Origin: Didymella arachidicola | Lineage: Eukaryota; Ascomycota; Dothideomycetes; Pleosporales; Didymellaceae | Assembly (NCBI GenBank): GCA_016630955.3 | Contig: CM050002.1 | Span: 620,001-684,000 of the forward strand | Direction: 5' to 3' | Length of the DNA stretch: 64,000 nucleotides | Made by a program: the position numbers and the translations under genes | Notes under the pieces: model-generated | Database searches by the model: none | Seen by the model: the letters and a program-made list of their open reading frames with translations, nothing else | What the model was told of the DNA's origin: nothing | Shown: positions 34,037 through 44,780 of the stretch, one piece after another | How positions within the stretch are numbered: the stretch's first letter is position 1 | Layout of the letters: each line of letters begins with the position of its first letter

Positions 34037-35462
34037 CTATTTGCCGCCAAGCTCTCCCTCAAGATGCTACACCATGTTAGCTCGAGATTCAATCATCAAG
34101 TTTGTTCTAACGACTCACCGACCACTCAGGAATGTTCCTGATCTGCTGCCACATGAATCTCTCCAGTCGTCCTGCCGCCTTCGCATATGGAGTACTCTCG
34201 TTATTGTACTTCCGGCAATTGTCGAAGATGAGCTTGGCATCACGAATGAAGTCCTCAGGTGTAGGATAGAGGTCTTTTTCATGCTTTTCCTCCATTGTCG
34301 CCAGGTCCATGGGCTCCTTGATAACATCGTAGTAGTCGAGGACTTCGTCCTTGTTGACCGGCTGCTGGAAGGGCCATGCGTTGGAATTATTCTGCATGTC
34401 GTTGAGCAGATGCAGCAGCTGGTTGTAGTTCGGACCGTGACGGGGCGCGCGGGCAAGCTCGTCCATAACGGGCGACCAGCCTGATGCCTTGATGGCTGGA
34501 ATGGTGAGTGGGTCGATTGGCTTGACTTCTCCCTTTGCCCATTGCGCTGGCGGAGTATGCACCAGGAAAGACTTGGATACGGCGCGGATCTTAGCGTTGA
34601 CGCATTCCTTCTGCTTCAGTAGCATGCGCCCGCTCTCCAGATACCGAATTTTGGGCACCATGCTACATTGCATTATAGTCCCGCCCTCGTAATCCTTGAT
34701 GTAGCCCATCCACCTCCGCTTCTCGAGCGTGATCTCTTTGGTGAAGCCCTGTTTCTTGAAGTACCCGATGGCGTAGTTGTCGGCGTAGGTCAGAAAGTGC
34801 ATGACGTTCGAAGTGGCCTTGACGTAGTCCTTCAGGTGCGACATGAGATGTGCGCCGTAGCCTTTGACTTGCTGGTCCGAGGAAATGGCGCAGAAGACGA
34901 TTTCGGCGAACTGGCCCTTGTCGAATGGCCGGTATGTGATGCCTCCCACGACTTCGAGCGGTTTCTTGACGATGGCGATACTCAAATGCGTTCGGTCGTA
35001 TACGAGACGGGCGATATAATCCTTGGGCATCTTAGGCAACTGTTTTTGGAAGATGCACTTGAGCCCAGTCAAGATGATGGTGCTCTCGCGCTGGCCGTCG
35101 TTGTTGACGACACGGAACTCGATTTCGCCATTGCGCTCCTCGATCACGGCTGGCTTCTCGGGAAAGGGTACTATGCGTTTGACCGGAGGCGCAGGTGCGT
35201 CTTCGATGTCGGAGGAGGGCGACTGCTTTGCGCGCTTGGGGGAGCCACCGTTGGCTTCGGTGGTCGCTTTGCGCTTGGCTGGAGAGGATGTGTCAGCAGA
35301 AGTTGGGAGGGAGGCCTGCGCCTTCAGATGGCGCAGTGGAATGTCAGGCGAAGAGGTGGGCGAGGGCACTGGCTCGCGCTGGGGTGTGGTAGGATGCACG
35401 ACCGGCGACGAACTGTAGCCCACCACCTCACGCACGCGTGCAAGCGACTTGCGCTGGGACAT
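34037..35462 (-). CDS. GCN5: Histone acetyltransferase Gcn5 (SAGA)
   Basis: Catalytic subunit of SAGA/ADA that acetylates histone H3 tails in the nucleus. The main exon 35462-34119 is followed by a 52-bp intron (GTGAGT to TGTAG) and a 30-nt last exon 34066-34037 ending HLEGELGGK, giving 457 residues. Yeast Gcn5 also ends PEYSHL, so the small exon is real in my view; unspliced reading would give a spurious VSR end. The GNAT domain (about 115-270) includes GQFAEIVFCAISSDQQVKGY, with the catalytic Glu at about 187 and the acetyl-CoA loop QVKGYG. A linker precedes the bromodomain (about 345-445), with WPFQQPVNKDEVLDYYDVIK and IFDNCRKYNN. The N-terminal 100 residues are disordered and basic. Confidence 0.96.
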
Positions 35463-35711
35463 GGCCGTGTGGTGGTGCGGGTGCAGGCAGCGAGGGCGCG
35501 CGACTTACCGTCTTCGACCGCCATGTTTGCGCGACTGCTCTTTCCCAAAGTTCACCGTTTGTCGCGACTGGTGTGTACGGAGTGAATGTGAGGGTGAATG
35601 CCGGGGAAGGCGGGATGCGGAGGTGCCGGCCAATCAGTGCCGATCAGCAGAGGACACCTGCGCAGCTTCGCCGGTGGTGATGGCTTCAAGCACTCTCCAA
35701 TTCACTGCACC
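35463..35711. promoter_or_regulatory. Shared divergent promoter of GCN5 and OST5
   Basis: Only 249 bp separate the two divergent start codons, so the promoters must overlap. No TATA box is evident, as is common for housekeeping genes. Inference from layout. Confidence 0.55.
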
Positions 35712-36102
35712 ATGTCGAGCCCTCTTGCAGACGTCTGGGAGGCTGCTGCGGCGTCGCCCTTCCGGCCCACAATTGGAAAGGACAGCCAGTTCACCCTTGG
35801 CTTTGCGCTGTTGTTTGCTTGTATGTTCTCGAGTATTCGAGCTGCCTGTAGCTGTGCTAACGATGCTCCAGCGTTGCTGTTGACGGGCTTCTTCGGCCTC
35901 AGTATGCCTTCCCCCTCACCACACTCCACCACGTGCACCGCTCACACCAGTACAGACCGCTCGTTCATCAACCTGCCCCTTGTCGGCGCTCCTGCTTCGA
36001 TAGCATTTGGGTATGCACTCCGCATCCCGCCAACATCGTCGTGCTAACAGCTTCAGATTCGGCGCAGTGTATATGATCTGCGCAGTCGGTGTCTACGTTT
36101 AG
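35712..36102 (+). CDS. OST5: Oligosaccharyltransferase subunit Ost5
   Basis: Small membrane subunit of the ER complex that transfers N-glycans to nascent proteins (TMEM258 in animals). Four short exons, 35712-35820, 35872-35901, 35956-36010 and 36057-36102, give 79 residues, the usual family size. The reading is WEAAAASPFRPTIGKDSQFT, LGFALLFASLLLTGFFGL, then NRSFINLPLVGAPASIAFGF and GAVYMICAVGVYV. Two transmembrane helices are visible, at about 26-46 and 56-77. Every split codon is restored by GT-AG splicing (for example A|AC for Asn). The gene is easily missed because exons are 30-110 nt. Confidence 0.94.
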
Positions 36103-36217
36103 TTTCTTCTTGTTCCCACCAAATCCGGGCCTGGCGTTGTAGTCTATGGGAATGCAATAACACTTCGAGCCTCCAACCCTCTCCCGCCCACCATACTCCA
36201 TCTCCACTCCCTCCACC

Positions 36218-37360
36218 ATGCAGGACGAGCCGCCTGTCCTCACAGCCGTGTCTAGCTCTGCCCGCCAGCTGTTCACGCTGCTCCGTTGCATTGCGTTCGC
36301 GCCCAAGGCACATGTCATACTCAGTGAGGAGGGTCTGAAGTTCTCTGTCGATGAGGCGAGCGTTATGGAGGGTGCGTCTGCCTGCACTTGTGACGTGACG
36401 CGTCCATACTGACCCCCACGCGTAGCCTCGGTCTTCCTTGACAAGTCGCTCTTCACCACCTTTGCTTTCCACGCCCCACCGGTCCCACCTTCCTCTGCAG
36501 ACTCCGACGACGAAGACACGATCCCGCCCCTGGCGTTCCATATCTCCCTCACGGCACTGCTCGAAACGTTGCAGATTTTCGGTCTCACCGACCCCAATAC
36601 CTCGAAGCCACCATGGGCGCGCGATAGTCCATACCCAACGAGCACTGCCTTCTCGAACAATGTCCTGGGCATGAACAATCTCTGTCGAGTCACCTACGAC
36701 ACACTAGGCGCGCCACTCTCAATCATTCTAACAGAGGCCAGCATACGGACATCATGTGACTTGACGACATATGAGCCCGAGTACACCGACGAGATCCCCT
36801 TTGATAGGCAGAGCCTAGCTTTCAAGACCATCATGCGTGGCAGTTGGCTTTATGATGCTATCGTTGAGCTCTCCTCGACCTCGCCAGAAAAATTGACCAT
36901 GTACGCCAAGATGGTACGCGGTAAACCCTTTTTTGCGCTGTCTTCAACGGGCACCCTAGGATCCGCGCGGGTCGAGTTCAACAACCAACCTCCAAGGTCC
37001 TCATTCCGTGCAATAACAGCCAATGACGACGCTAATGCCCCGCCTACGAATCTGCTCGAGACCTTCCAGCTCTTGGACGAGAGCACCGTACTACGGCAAA
37101 GTTACAAGTACAGCTACATCCAGAAGGCCGCGCGCGCAATGAGCGTAGCCTCCAAGGTCAGTATGAGAGTCGATGCGCAAGGTATGCTCAGCATGCAGTT
37201 CATGGTCGAGGTAGAACCAGCAGCTGGCGGTGGTACCAGCAAGGTGAGCTTCGTGGACTTCCGCTTTGTGCCGCTTGTGGAGGACGAGGATGAAGGTGGT
37301 GATGAAGGCGAGACATTCATGCAGAACGGCGACGGAGATGACGGAGATGATGCATTTTAG
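36218..37360 (+). CDS. RAD1: DNA damage checkpoint clamp subunit Rad1
   Basis: PCNA-like subunit of the 9-1-1 clamp (S. pombe Rad1, S. cerevisiae Rad17) loaded at DNA damage to activate checkpoint kinases. Exons 36218-36371 and 36426-37360 give 362 residues; the junction makes VMEASVFLDKSLF. Family features are the opening ARQLFTLLRCIAFAPKAHVI, then LSEEGLKFSVDEAS, LLETLQIFGL and the late VSMRVDAQGMLSMQFMVEV followed by FVDFRFVPL. The acidic tail (DEDEGGDEGE) is typical. The start lies 115 bp after the OST5 stop on the same strand, so the promoter is short. Metazoan Rad1 is about 280 residues; the extra length comes from insertions common in fungi. Confidence 0.92.
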
Positions 37361-37383
37361 CACCGCCATAGTTCTAGCAGCGG

Positions 37384-38787
37384 TCATACTATGCTGAAGG
37401 TCTGTACCTGTGGTTGCTTCTGGCTCGTCCCATAACTATCGGACCTTCCTCTACGTCCATATTCGTGATGGATTTCGGTCTTGACGCTGATGGGATTCGT
37501 TTTGTTCTTTCCACAGCACTCCAGGCATGGCGCTTTATCGCCGTCGCATACACAATTGACGGCACCCGACGCCTTCGCGGCATGCCTGATGTGAGTCCAC
37601 ACCGTCTCTTCCCGGTTTATACTAGCTCTCGACGATGGCGGTGCTGCTCCTACAGCCTGATTATCGAGTCTGTCAGGCAAGCTGATGCCCCGGGATCGCT
37701 CTCCCACTGAGGAAACGAGTCTTGACAGTCCGACAGAACGGAAAAAGGAAATGAAGACTGGGCGAAGAGTTGGAAGGCAGGCGCTGATAACCGCGGTCGA
37801 CATTTCAATATGCGCCCAGGTTAGAGCCGGCGCTAGTGTTTCTGTCCAGTCACATCAGTATTGTCCATGTCTGTCACCCGGCTGGGTACTTACCTGAGGC
37901 ATTTGTCGACTTGATCTGCAGCAAGAGAACTAGACGGTAGAAGCTGATAAAGACGACACTGGGCTTATTAGTATGGGCTTACAACGACTGGAAGAAGACT
38001 CGTCCTTACAAGCTCCCGAGAAGGAACATCCCGATGAGCATGATCCGCTGCCAGAGCCTGACCTGGAGCCTCCATACCTGCGTCACAGGCAGCACAAGGA
38101 TCGCCATGTCGGTGATAACGTTCGGGACGGCGTTGCCCAAGTAGAGCGCCATGAGGTCGATGCACGTCCCCTCGAGCTCTGGATACCACATCTTCTGCAG
38201 TGGAATGCACTGTAAGGCTGCGAGAAACGTGTACACCAGAGCCCATGTGATAGAAATGCCGCCCAGTACCTGGGCTGCTATGCGTACGGTGCGTATGGGA
38301 AAGAGCCGCTTGTACATGAACAGTATGGACAGCTTGATGATGGTCAGGTTGCAGAGATAGATGTACTCATCAATCAGCACGAGCTGTGAACGAGGTCAGT
38401 GAGCTGTAGAGACAAAAATTACAATCATGAACTGACCTTAAAGAGACGAACAATCTCCTCTGAAGTGATGTCAGCCATGTTCATTCCGAGACCAGTATCG
38501 ATCACTTCACCAAAGTCAGTAACAAACAGCAGTATAAGTCAGGCTCTGTACTCAAAAGGTTGGCCACCATGCTGCATACTGTCAGGACCTAGGCGAATTA
38601 GCAATCTTCGAAGTGCCAAAAATCTGACAGAACCTACAATTGCAACCACAATGAGCCAGTCGTCCATTGCCATCTTGTTCCCCACAGTCATATACCTCGC
38701 AATGAACCGTAGAATAACAACCACGCCAGCCAAACACGTAACAGCAACAGTGGTTGCACGCACATCCGCGCGCTTGAACTCCGCCAT
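37384..38787 (-). pseudogene. Fungal rhodopsin-domain 7TM protein with an in-frame stop
   Basis: Member of the large fungal integral-membrane family with a rhodopsin-like domain (PF20684 type; includes PTH11-like and SAT4-like proteins). The start is MAEFKRADVRATT at 38787. Segments read TVAVTCLAGVVVILRFIARY, DDWLIVVAIV, then VIDTGLGMNMADIT, YIYLCNLTIIKLSILFMYKR, ITWALVYTFLAALQCIPLQK and the C-terminal WAHIEMSTAVISACLPTLRP. Later exons 38383-38010, 37958-37894 and 37832-37384 splice cleanly. Between DDWLIVVAIV and LILLFVTDFGEVID, however, a TGA (38541-38539) stays in frame for every acceptor I could find that keeps the second helix. An early ancestral TGG is one guess. It could still be functional if an unusual splice is used. 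Confidence 0.6.
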
Positions 38788-39290
38788 GCTTTAGGTTGGT
38801 ATCCGAAAAAGTAAGACGAGTCTGTCCAGCACATACGAGCGCGCCTGTCGTAGATATTTGCACCGCACGCGGCTGGGATATCCTTGAAAGTAGACCCTGG
38901 AGCGAGAGAAAACCTCCGTCTCAGGCACACGCGCATTGTCTTACCACAATAGCTCCATTGGGCTCGAATGCCGCCCGTAGCGAGACGATCGGTGCTGAGC
39001 TTGAGACGATTCGATGCATCCAGTTTCGCGGAAGCCTGCCGCTCAGGGGGGAAGGAAGGGTTTGGTTCTGATCCGTCGACTGCGCATTGGATATCGGGCC
39101 TACTGTTGTTCTTCTTGATTGTTGAGGAGCAGCGAGTCACTTGTCGAGTCAAGGCACATTGCGGGCTCTTGATGTACTACTGTACGAAACTTGGACAGTC
39201 GGACTTGCACCAGAGAAGCAGTCAGTAGAGCCATGTCGGCAGGCATCTGCGCTGATGGTCGCCGTGAAATTGCAGGTGAATGAACGAAAC

Positions 39291-39309
39291 TACTCCTGGC
39301 GTTGAGTTA
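39291..39309. repeat. 19-bp direct repeat, left copy
   Basis: TACTCCTGGCGTTGAGTTA, identical to 39532-39550; the pair brackets the element at 39310-39531. Confidence 0.9.
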
Positions 39310-39531
39310 CTATAGTACTGTGTAGAGGGCAAAAATATCGTAGGTGGGGAACGGGCCGAACAGCGTCGGGCCGAAAGACATAGCGTGTTACTTATTCTCC
39401 TATCCAATAAAGTACTTGTAGCTTAAGCTATAAAGATTCTAATGCGTGGGTATGTCCATAAGCCCGTCTAAGACCCACCTACAAAACTCATGGCACATAC
39501 CACAGTACAATATTTATGCCCTCTACCATAG
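39310..39531. mobile_element. Non-autonomous, MITE-like inverted-repeat element (222 bp)
   Basis: The left end CTATAGTACTGTGTAGAGGG continues to an AAATAT. The right end, read in reverse, is CTATGGTAGAGGGCATAAAT, so the ends match apart from a 7-bp indel. A second inner pair, GTAGGTGGG near 39340 and CCCACCTAC near 39474, extends the imperfect stem. There is no coding capacity. The element is AT-rich compared with its flanks and is bracketed by 19-bp direct repeats that begin and end with TA. Confidence 0.65.
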
Positions 39532-39550
39532 TACTCCTGGCGTTGAGTTA
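39532..39550. repeat. 19-bp direct repeat, right copy
   Basis: Exact copy of 39291-39309, directly after the element. Confidence 0.9.
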
Positions 39551-40375
39551 AGGCGTTGGATCGTGCGCGGACAGTCCCTCAAAGGCTCCAACCAACAGCC
39601 TATGCGCTACGGTAGTGACGTGAAGGCGGACGCTCATCCAGGCAACGAACCCTTAATCCGTGCAACTTCCGTGCTCGCGCAGCTCCTGCATTAGATTCAC
39701 TGAGTATACTTGGCTTTGCTGATCGAGCCATTAGGAAAAGCAAACGTTCGGTAAGGAACATGTTGAGTGCATCGAGCACGTTTCCGTGGCTTGATGCCCA
39801 CAGCAGCGCTCCCGTATGCGGGTTAAACTAGGAATTTTGGAAGCACCAAGGTTCAAGCCTACTTTATCTCTAGCTGAATACGTCTATCGTTCAATTTTTA
39901 TTGGTCAATTCTGTCGTAGGCACAGTATAGGCTGTATTATGTTTGAACTGCAATGACTTTGCATGCATCGGCTTGCCCACACTTGATTCTACATAGCCGA
40001 CCTCCGATATTGTGCAAAACCTACAGCTCCACAGAGATATTGCCAAGGCAAGGCTAAACACATAATGAAACTGCAATGTCTTGCTATTGTCTTCCTGCTG
40101 ACCGAAAATCCCTCAAATGCATGCGTCAGCAGCATAGACTCAACAAAGATCTGTGGTATTTGCACAGCGGTCATAGTCGATCTAGCGACTGTGTCCCCGC
40201 TTCCATTGCAAATAGGTTGGTTGGCTTCGTCCCATGCCATCATTCCAGGAGCAGAGACAGTGACCGCGGCCACTGAGTCCTGGCAAGGATCGAGAGAAGA
40301 CAAGCAGGCTTGATCAGAGGCTGGATACATATGATGACCATAGTAAGCCCGTCATTGCCTCACGTGCTGCTCGGA

Positions 40376-41777
40376 CTACAATACAAACACATCGCGCACA
40401 TTCACCACTTGCCCGCTTGCCATCGACTTGTTCGCACATATGCCCGTAAGAATCGACAGCGCCCCGTCGACATGAGTAGCAGCTCGCATGTCCTGATCGA
40501 TATCGGCTCCCTGTTCACCAAACAAGTCTGCAAGCAGCACTTCGTCGCCTCCTCCGTGTGCGCCGACACTGGTCGGTATCTCGACATCGACCGGCTTCTC
40601 GAATAGCTTTCTCAGGGTAATGGTGCGGCTCTCGAGTGAGCCTTCGAGCGACTGGTCGCCGCCGCTATTCACGTAGCTGTTCTCAACAACTTCCATCTCT
40701 AGTCGACCGCCAGTGCCGTTGAAAGATACCCTGAAGCCTTCCCATGGCGCATATGCAGTGAGCGAGTACGTGAGCACGGCACTGTTCTGATATCTGACCA
40801 TCACGCTCATTGTGTCTTCCTGCAAATAGAGTTAGCAGCGACAATATTCGCCGTGGGGTGGACCTTACGATGCTGATGCCGTCGCCGAATACACTCTGAT
40901 CTCGGTAGTAGCTATCTTCATGCTCCGCATCGAGATACATTTTCTTGAGCTTACCGTTGGATTCCATATGCAGCGCGAATGGATCGGACTTTGCAACATC
41001 GCTGCCGTGTGCTCTGGTGTAAAAGTCGGTCACGCCGCGCTTCTCAGCGTTCTCTCGGCCATAGAACTTTAGATCTCCCTGAGCGTATACAGTCTCTGGT
41101 CGTGAGTTGAGCCAAAAGTTGACAAGGTCGAAGTGATGCGTCGATTTATGCACCAGCAAACCGCCAGCATTCCGCTTGTCGCGGTGCCAACGTCGAAAGT
41201 AGTCGGCACCATGTGATGTGTTCAGCATCCATTCGAAGTGGATACTCGTCACTGTTCCAATTGCACCAGATCGTAACAGCTCCCATACCTTCGTGTTATG
41301 AGGAGCATAACGGTAGTTGAATGTAACCCGAACCTGATATCAAGTCAGACACTCAAGTCAATGTAGAATTGCACGACCGACCTTGTTGCCGGTGCGTTCG
41401 ACAGCGTCGAAGATCTCTCGACATCTTGGCGCATCAATGGTCATGGGCTTCTCTGTGACCACATTGCACCCGAGTTCAAGTGCTCTGACGATGTAGATGT
41501 TGTGCGTCCGATCGATAGTGGTCACGATCACTTCATCTGGTTTGCTCTCCTCGATCATGCGATCAAAGTCCTTCGCTTTGTAAGTCGGGACCTTGGCATG
41601 ACCCAGCGATTCCAGCTGCTCGTTAGCGAAGTCGAGTCGCGTCTGATTGGTGTCGCAGAGCGCTACAATCCGCGAAGTTGCCTTGTAGGTCGTTGAAATA
41701 GCTGAATAGAAGAAGCTTGAGCGCCCACCAGTGCCAATGAGAGCGTACCTCTTCTGCTTTGGTTGTGCATCACCCAT
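40376..41777 (-). CDS. Gfo/Idh/MocA-family NAD(P)-dependent oxidoreductase
   Basis: Predicted sugar or inositol dehydrogenase-like enzyme. Exons 41777-41382, 41333-40869 and 40819-40376 give 434 residues. The N-terminal Rossmann domain has YALIGTGGRSSFF (nucleotide loop) and VVTEKPM, with the catalytic-region Lys of EKP at about 110. The second domain opens VTFNYRYAPHNTKVWELL and includes RDKRNAGGLLVHKSTHHFDL. The GG-LxxxxxHxxD form marks the active site in this family. The C-terminus carries GGGDEVLLADLFGE and a final ASGQVVNVRDVF. The larger size and the HKSTHHFDLVNFWL motif resemble bacterial-type members. The divergent neighbour is a wrecked MFS transporter. Confidence 0.87.
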
Positions 41778-42265
41778 CGTGTCGTTATTTGAAAGGATTC
41801 CGAGATCCTAGAAGCTCGTCATGGCCAAGATATAGAGAAGGAAATGCCCCGTCCAAGACATCGGTTGAATCCTCCCCGCCACGTTCGGGCTATGCTGCGC
41901 CGAACCGCCATCACGGACTGGATCGATAGGCATCGACCAACGATTGACCCAGAAACATCCATCCCCGTGGGGCATGCCCAGCCACGATCACCGTTGGCAT
42001 GAGCATGCGCGGGGAAGATTGCTGTGCAGGATGCACTCATCGTGGTGCGGGGCTCGGCTAAGCTCTCATGAGCGTACCAATTTGTGGGAAACGAGCATCG
42101 CTGCGACCGAGCCGGGTCTTGGTATCCAGAAAAGACGTCTCGCAGTCGGCACGCGATTCGCGAGATGGTAGTGGAGGTTGAGGCGGAAGATATATGCAGG
42201 AGATCCGGTGTGGAGCAGTCGCGATTAGCGACCCCCTTCCGCGGAGATGACCCACGACGCGAAAG
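41778..42265. other. Divergent spacer between oxidoreductase and MFS pseudogene
   Basis: About 490 bp that would have held both promoters. A CCCCGTGGGG palindrome-like stretch (near 41966) is the only notable short motif. No gene is seen. Confidence 0.4.
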
Positions 42266-43923
42266 ATGCCATCACTCATGTCGGACGAGCGACGACGAAG
42301 AACGAACAATGAAGATATCGACACTGCTGCCAGATGGCTCGTAAATGCGTGTGTTGAAGATGCAGCATTCACATACGAAGAAGAAAGGGCGGTCCTGAGA
42401 CGCGTTGATCTCAGAGTTCTTCCTCTCCTGCTGGGCGCATATTTCTTTCAACAGGTGCGTGCAGTCCAGGCTTGCCTGAGCCCAGTATGCTGATGGTATG
42501 CTGATGGTATGTAGCTTGACAAGTCTTCCCTATCGTACGTTTCCATATCTGGAACCACAAAGATGCAAGCCTTGTTGGCAAGCAGTGTTCCTGGCTGGGC
42601 TCGATCCTCTATCTGGCTCAGTTGGTAATGCAACCGCTCGCTGCGTTTCTGCATGTCAACCTGCCCACAGGTAAAGTAATCGCCGGAGCAATTTTTTTGC
42701 TGGGCAGCAGCCTTGCTATGATGGCAGTTTGCACCAATTATAAGAATCTGCTCGGGCTCAGATTTCTTCTCAGCAGCTTCGAGGCGCTGATTGCACCATC
42801 TTGCGGTGCTACAACCACGATGTAGTGGCGACGGTCTGAACAGACCATGAGTACAGCGTCCTGGAACGCGATAAACGGCGTCACCTCTATCATTGGGAGT
42901 TTGTTCTCCTACGCCCTCGGCCACATCGACAGCGGTACCGTGCACAAGTACCAGATTATCTTCCTGTTCTATGGGCAGCTGACCGTAGTGTACGTGTTTG
43001 TGGTGCCAGTGTTCATGCCTGACTCTCCGATTAAGGCCAAGTATGAGTGAGCGTGAGCGGATCATCGCTGTCGAGAAACTCCGAGCAAACCAGATGGGGA
43101 TACAGTCTGGCAAGTGGAACTGGGACCAAGTTTGGGGGTGTTCATCGACTTGAAAACCTGGTGCTGGGTCATCGCACGTATCGCAACCTCGTAAGTATAT
43201 CAAAGCTCGAGTGCGGGAGTCCTTCTGACAGTCCTAGGATTACAAGTGGCGGTATTTCAAGATTTGGTAGCCTTGTCGTGAAGGACTTTGGCTGCAAACT
43301 TCGAGGCAATTCTTTTCAACATCCCCTTCGGCGCAGTCCAGGTTGTCTCTTTCCTGGGCTCTAGCTAGGTCGCGGCAAGATGAAAGCGCAAGGGTTTGAC
43401 GATAGTGCTTGTCTCTATCCTACCTGCTGTCGGCACGGTCTTAATGCTAACTGTAAGGGCGTATTGCTCTTCGGCTACTTCCTGATATCGTGCTTGGCTG
43501 CTGTCACGCCCCTCAATTACACCTGGAACATACAGAACACTGCCGGGGACACGAAGAAGAAGTGCACTTCAGCGATGGCGTTTGTTAGCATATGCACTGG
43601 CAACTTCATCGGCCCTCTCCTCTGCTCTGTCGACGATGCACCGTAGTATCATCCTAGGCTGATCACCAATCTCATCATGTTCATCTTGACCGGCGTTCTG
43701 TCGCTGCTCATCCCAATGTATCTGTCATTACTGAACAAACGGCACGCAAAGCGTAGAGACGAGCTGGGGTAGTCGGCGGTCAGGCTAGACGAGTCGATGT
43801 TGAAGAAGAGTGAAAGGGACATCGCAAAAGGGATGGAGCTTGAAGGCGGTGATGTCAAGCGACAAAAGAATGACAATGGCCTCACTGAAAAGACTGATAA
43901 AGCAAAAGAAGACTTCATCTACG
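42266..43923 (+). pseudogene. Decayed MFS transporter, DAL5/anion-cation symporter type
   Basis: Fragments in several frames reconstruct most of an MFS permease. They are RRVDLRVLPLLLGAYFFQQ, then after a presumed intron LDKSSLSYVS, DASLVGKQCSWLGSILYLAQ and LPTGKVIAGAIFLLGSS. Next come ITSIIGSLFSYALGHID-type text, FLFYGQLTVVYVFVVPVFMP, ERERIIAVEKLRANQMG, NIQNTAGDTKKKCTSAMAF and MFILTGVLSLLIPMYLSLLN. Lesions include a frameshift near 42560, a TAG at 42823, a shift at 43041-43050, a shift near 43131, and TAGs at 43644 and 43770. The family normally imports organic anions such as allantoate or nicotinate. Function is lost. Confidence 0.87.
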
Positions 43924-44191
43924 GTCAGTATAGCAACATCAATAGCCCGAAGTCTCAACTGACCTTTGTTAGTATACCAGGTGACGGCAGCATGAGACCT
44001 GGGCAGCAAACGCTCGTTTGTGTGAACTTGCATTCACCTATAAATATGGCGCCACTTCACCCAGAACGACTATCATCCTCCGTCTGCACTCTTCCAACCT
44101 TCTTTCTCACCACCTCACTCTATATACACCCTCAACCATATCTCCTTCTCACTCTATATACAGCGTTCCCTGCCGCGCTCGCCACTTTCTG

Positions 44192-44780
44192 ATGTCTACA
44201 CCTCGTGCTGGCGAGTCAGTGGTCACGGTACAAGTCGGTATTGGCGCCTACATGCGCGTCTTCACCGTTGAGGAGCGCCTGCTTCGACAGCACTCGGGGC
44301 ACTATGACCGCCGGTAAGTGTGATTCTAACACCTCGTAGTAGCTTCTGATGGCTACATTGCACCAACAGATCTTCAAGAGAGTGGCACAGCTTACTGACC
44401 ACCTCCAGACTGCAAGGAACCGATCGCGAAGCGCAAAAAAAAAAGGCTTCATCCTGTCCCGTGAGAATCCCGACATGTTCGCCCTGCTCATCAGCCTCAT
44501 CGGTCGCAGCTATATAAATCCTCCCGATCCAACAATCCTCTCCCTCTCTTCCCAATTCCTCGTCGACCCGTGCAAGCAACGTGGTGACTGCAGGATACAG
44601 AAATGTTTCTGCAGTCATATGTGTCAAAAGCTTACATGCTTATGCACACTAGGAGGAAAGGACAAAACCTGGCCTTACCCTAGGTCCATGCATGGTATCG
44701 ACTTGAAGGTTCACCAATGGGTACCCGCCGAAGACAAGGACGGGGACCGTAGTAGTGATGGCTCAGGTGTACCTTCTTAA
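44192..44780 (+). pseudogene. BTB/POZ-domain remnant
   Basis: The ATG at 44192 gives a BTB opening: VTVQVGIGAYMRVFTVEERL, then LLRQHSGHYDRR, ending at a GTAAGT donor. The second part resumes after about 60 bp in a different frame (FKRVAQLTDHLQ) and carries LSRENPDMFALLISLIGRSY, the conserved helix region of fungal BTB proteins. The phases do not join. A run of ten A (44435-44444) between the two parts could explain a slip: KEPIAKRKKK is read on one side and GFILSRENPD on the other. The frame ends at TAA 44778. An intact BTB gene lies at 55064-55966. Confidence 0.6.

Larger units (their letters stand above)
38788..40375. other. Gap containing a MITE-like insertion
   Basis: Apart from the element at 39310-39531 and its flanking repeats, I see no conserved frame. 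A minus-strand frame of 113 codons at 39989-40330 has no recognisable domain. Confidence 0.45.

Noticed and set aside
34668..35585. A 305-codon plus-strand frame opposite GCN5
   Set aside because: It is antisense to conserved GNAT-coding sequence and has no domain of its own.
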